Assembly (NCBI GenBank): GCA_016934895.1
Contig: JAFGRZ010000009.1
Span: 1-8,799 of the forward strand
Direction of reading: 5' to 3'
DNA length: 8,799 nt
DNA from: Candidatus Aminicenantota bacterium
Lineage (GTDB): Bacteria; Acidobacteriota; Aminicenantia; Aminicenantales; UBA8522
Part shown: piece after piece, positions 6,412 to 8,799 of the stretch
How positions within the stretch are numbered: position 1 is the first letter of the stretch
How the letters are laid out: each line of letters opens with the position of its first letter
Position numbers and translations under genes: made by a program
The notes under the pieces: generated by a model
Told to the model about the DNA's origin: nothing
Databases searched by the model: none
Seen by the model: the letters and a program-made list of their open reading frames with translations, nothing else

Positions 6412-8028
6412 TTATTCTGGAGGTTTATATACATGCATGTGTTGAATTTTCCCCGTTGAGGTGGTTATCGGATACCCCGATTCGATGACTATGATATCTC
6501 CGTCTTTCCAGATCTGCGCCGTCAGTTTTTCGGCTCCGCGGTGTGACGCCACGCAGTTGAGCAAAGCTTTTTTGATCTTGTCTTTCGGCAAATGGCCGAG
6601 TCTCGGATGGATGATCAGTTTCAAGAGCGGCTTTCCCTCCGCATCCTCCTCTTCAACGAGTTGGTAATCCGTAGGCGTCCCCCCGAAGCGGGAAGGAAGA
6701 TCGACTTCCAGAATCCGGATGAGATCGCTGTCAAAAAAGGCCATGCCCCCGCAGGTGAGTTTTTCGAAACTGCGGATGCCGTGGATGTGAATATCCAAGC
6801 CCATCTCTCCCAAGGCGCAGCCGCACTCCCTCCTCTCCATAGAGGCCGTGTCTCCGAGCGAGACATTCAGCATGACGATCGGCGCGCTTGAGCGCAAGGA
6901 TGAAATCAGAAGTGAATTCTCTCGTAAACGGCTTCCCCGGGCGGCCGGGCCGGGTTGAATGAGAGCGTGCAAGTCCTTTAAAAAGTGCATGTCATCCGGG
7001 TTGTTCGGTTGCATACATCCGTAGCCGAGGTAACCGCATTCAGCGCTTCCGATCGCAGGGAATGCCTCGGCATGGCTTCTCTGAACGGTTTCCAGACGAG
7101 TTCGGGTGATGGGTTCGCCCGACATGGTGATCTGAACTCCTGTCAGATCAATTTGTGCGTCATAGGCATACCGGCAGAGGCGAACGGCCGAACTGGCGAA
7201 AGTGAACAGATGAGGTGTCCGTCCCTCGGATAAACACTCCCGCATCCAACGAATAATGGGCAGCGGGCTCTCCAATGAAATATATCGGGGAGTGGGCATG
7301 GGCTGCCCGGCCAAACGCCCCCCGAGCTTCAGGACTTTGGCGCTTCCTCGATATCTCCAATCCATTCTTCTTGATCTCATGTCAAGCTGTGAAAACCATT
7401 TTTCGGGGGGAGCGCCCGAACAGCTGAGCGTCAAGATGCGATAAAGCGCCACGCCTCCCGGAACCTCCCAGACGGCCTTGCTTGATGTCAGGCTTTCTCG
7501 GGCCGAAAGATAGGCCACGGTATCCATGGCCGTGTCCCGAAAAAACGCCAAATCCATAAGCACCGGGGTGCCGCTGCTGCGGCTGCCGCTGCTTCTCACG
7601 GGAATGTCTTTTTGGGCGTATGGATTTCTTAAGTCCAGCGGATTGATATGGAAACAGGTGTTCCCGCGTTCAACGGGGTGACGGCCATGGAATTCGTGCG
7701 CCGTCAAATATATTCCGTTCTTAACCAGTGCGCTCAGAGCCCCTTCCACTCCTTCTTTGTCGGCCAATTCCCGGACATCATTCCATTGGCAGCCGGCCAT
7801 TTTCATCAGTTTCATATACGGACTCTTGGGCCGGTCAAATATGGAGATTTTCAGCATATCAAGAAAATCTTTTTTTCGGTTCGCGAGGCGTTCCTGAATC
7901 ACCCTCTTCGCCAGCTCGGCGGCAATCGGTTTTTTTAGGAATGAAGAGATCTTTCCGATGAGGCGGGCTCCCATGACGGATTCCCGCACGTATGTGTTGA
8001 AAGAAGAGGGGAGTCGTTTCTCCATCAT
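6412..8028 (-). CDS. PaaK/CapK-like AMP-forming ligase (ANL superfamily)
   Basis: This 538-aa cytoplasmic protein resembles phenylacetate-CoA ligase and CapK-type proteins, which activate a carboxylic acid with ATP to an acyl-adenylate. Core ANL signatures appear in order: a Ser/Gly-rich phosphate loop RSSGSRSSGTP (145-155), SGEP (303-306), GSAECG (327-332, the GxxE motif), SLGD (390-393, ribose-binding Asp393), CGC (402-404), GIRSFEKL (417-424) and TSTGKI with candidate catalytic Lys527. The phosphate loop is longer than the usual SSGTTGxP and lacks its Lys. Two ATG codons are present; the first, at 8028, is used here and lies 3 nt after the methyltransferase stop, with GGGGG upstream. CapK-like ligases commonly sit in capsule or exopolysaccharide clusters, so a role in decorating a polymer is plausible. 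The substrate and acceptor (CoA, carrier or sugar) are unknown. GC content is visibly lower than in the peptidase genes. Confidence 0.75.
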   Translation of the reverse strand: MMEKRLPSSFNTYVRESVMGARLIGKISSFLKKPIAAELAKRVIQERLANRKKDFLDMLKISIFDRPKSPYMKLMKMAGCQWNDVRELADKEGVEGALSALVKNGIYLTAHEFHGRHPVERGNTCFHINPLDLRNPYAQKDIPVRSSGSRSSGTPVLMDLAFFRDTAMDTVAYLSARESLTSSKAVWEVPGGVALYRILTLSCSGAPPEKWFSQLDMRSRRMDWRYRGSAKVLKLGGRLAGQPMPTPRYISLESPLPIIRWMRECLSEGRTPHLFTFASSAVRLCRYAYDAQIDLTGVQITMSGEPITRTRLETVQRSHAEAFPAIGSAECGYLGYGCMQPNNPDDMHFLKDLHALIQPGPAARGSRLRENSLLISSLRSSAPIVMLNVSLGDTASMERRECGCALGEMGLDIHIHGIRSFEKLTCGGMAFFDSDLIRILEVDLPSRFGGTPTDYQLVEEEDAEGKPLLKLIIHPRLGHLPKDKIKKALLNCVASHRGAEKLTAQIWKDGDIIVIESGYPITTSTGKIQHMHVYKPPE

Positions 8029-8031
8029 CGG

Positions 8032-8799
8032 TCAGCCCCCATTTGGATGCGGCGGTTTGCGGGCAGCGATGCATAGAAGGTAGCTGTGGCGCCGCACAGC
8101 CGGATGATTTCGGTACATCCAGGCAAAAGGCCTGATGAGGGGGGTGGTGAGTTGAGTGGCCCATCGCCAATGGACATGAAGGAATAGATCGAGCATCCGC
8201 AATAGCCCGGGCATGAAGAGCACTCCGCTCTCTCCAACGGGTTCGAACCCGGCATCCGTCAGTTCCCTCCGCAGGGCACGCCGGCTGAAAGAACGTTCGT
8301 AGCCATAGGAATAGAGCCGGCAAGCCCTCAGCGCGCAGACCATGAGGGGGCGCAGAAAGGGGTCCCAGCGGTTTGGGACGCCCATCAAAATCAAGCCGCC
8401 CGGGCGCAATATCCGGTAACATTCCTGGATCGATTGTCTGTAGTCATGGAAATGTTCGATCGTTCCCATGCTGTAGATCACGTCGAATGACGCCGGGCCG
8501 AAGGCGATATTCCGGAGATCACCGATGATGAAATGGGGATGTCCGTCTCCCTCGAATAAAGACCGGGCCTGCTTTACCATGGGCGTCGAGATATCCAGCG
8601 CGAAAACGGACGCTCCCTGCTGTGAGATCCAGTGCAGGATCCGCGTATTTTTTGCCTCATCCCAAAGGTCGGACTTGAAGACCTTTTTCCCCCTGAGCTG
8701 AAGGCAGAATTCTCGAAAAAGTGATTTCTCGCAATCAAGGTAATATTGCGTGGAAGGCGCCCCTGTGAGGGAAGGGAAATATTCACCGGTCTGATTCCA
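8032..8799 (-). CDS. Class I SAM-dependent methyltransferase, 5' end beyond the window
   Basis: The frame is open from the right edge to a TGA at 8034-8032, giving 255 visible residues. No stop separates the internal ATG at 8580 from the upstream part, and that part carries motif I, so the real start lies past 8799. In visible numbering: DLWDEAKNTRILHWISQQG (44-62) then VFALDIS (65-71, SAM-ribose acidic residue Asp69), GDLRNIAF (93-100), FDVIYSMGTIEHF (105-117, motif IV), the helix ECYRILRPGGLILMGVPNRW (126-145, motif V) and a basic, partly hydrophobic C-terminus (150-245). The usual E/DxGxGxG glycine loop is replaced by DLWDEAKNTRI, so the SAM pocket is unusual. The Tyr/Arg-rich end resembles methyltransferases of glycan or lipid modification. 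It is the first visible gene of an operon with the ligase and S15 hydrolase. Confidence 0.85.
   Translation of the reverse strand, partial: WNQTGEYFPSLTGAPSTQYYLDCEKSLFREFCLQLRGKKVFKSDLWDEAKNTRILHWISQQGASVFALDISTPMVKQARSLFEGDGHPHFIIGDLRNIAFGPASFDVIYSMGTIEHFHDYRQSIQECYRILRPGGLILMGVPNRWDPFLRPLMVCALRACRLYSYGYERSFSRRALRRELTDAGFEPVGESGVLFMPGLLRMLDLFLHVHWRWATQLTTPLIRPFAWMYRNHPAVRRHSYLLCIAARKPPHPNGG

Noticed and set aside
7859..8422. 187-codon minus-strand frame overlapping the methyltransferase and ligase in another frame
   Set aside because: It overlaps two well-supported genes on the same strand and its translation is low-complexity (Pro, Arg, Ser, His).
8032..8580. Methyltransferase starting at the internal ATG 8580
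   Set aside because: This would cut off motifs I and II; the frame is open to the window edge with protein-like sequence, so the start lies outside.

Overview
The window looks like a chromosomal segment of a fairly GC-rich, diderm, protein-degrading bacterium. Genes for exported peptidases are prominent: an S9 prolyl-oligopeptidase, an S15/CocE hydrolase and a broken M28 aminopeptidase. A toast_rack-type lipoprotein lies beside them. Overall style (HPFSVHDMLAMDRIS-type S9 N-terminus, toast_rack lipoprotein, S15 and M28 genes) recalls Candidatus Aminicenantes or Acidobacteriota; this is an inference from protein style only. I see no tRNA, rRNA, CRISPR array, complete transposon or phage gene.

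Layout. Positions 2-115 hold the last 37 codons of an unidentified plus-strand gene, followed by a short hairpin. A near-consensus plus-strand promoter (178-207) then points into a minus-strand type II toxin-antitoxin operon (antitoxin 567-791, RelE/ParE-like toxin 303-566). That operon has its own promoter inside a 13-bp-arm inverted repeat at 804-847, a probable autoregulatory operator. A minus-strand toast_rack (DUF2154-like) lipoprotein gene occupies 937-1641. Divergent from it, with a clear sigma-70-type promoter at 1855-1883, is a 683-aa secreted S9C (DPP5-like) peptidase at 1912-3963. A repeat- and hairpin-containing, T-rich intergenic stretch (3964-4036) separates it from convergent minus-strand genes.

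The minus-strand operon enters from the right edge: a SAM methyltransferase (open to 8799), a PaaK/CapK-like AMP-forming ligase (6412-8028) and an exported S15 CocE/NonD-type hydrolase (4322-6409). Gaps are 3 and 2 nt, so translation is probably coupled. After the S15 stop codon, in the same frame, lies an internal fragment of an M28 metallopeptidase (4037-4321) that has lost its signal peptide and most of the catalytic domain.

How the genes work together. The S9, S15 and (formerly) M28 enzymes fit breakdown of proline-containing peptides outside the cytoplasm. The methyltransferase and ligase look instead like modification enzymes of a surface-polysaccharide or small-molecule pathway whose other genes lie beyond 8799. 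Their tight linkage to an exported S15 hydrolase is the most unusual arrangement here. No complete new defence or mobile system is evident; the most interesting points are this mixed operon, the remnant with a strong but out-of-frame start, and the opposed promoters at the toxin-antitoxin locus.
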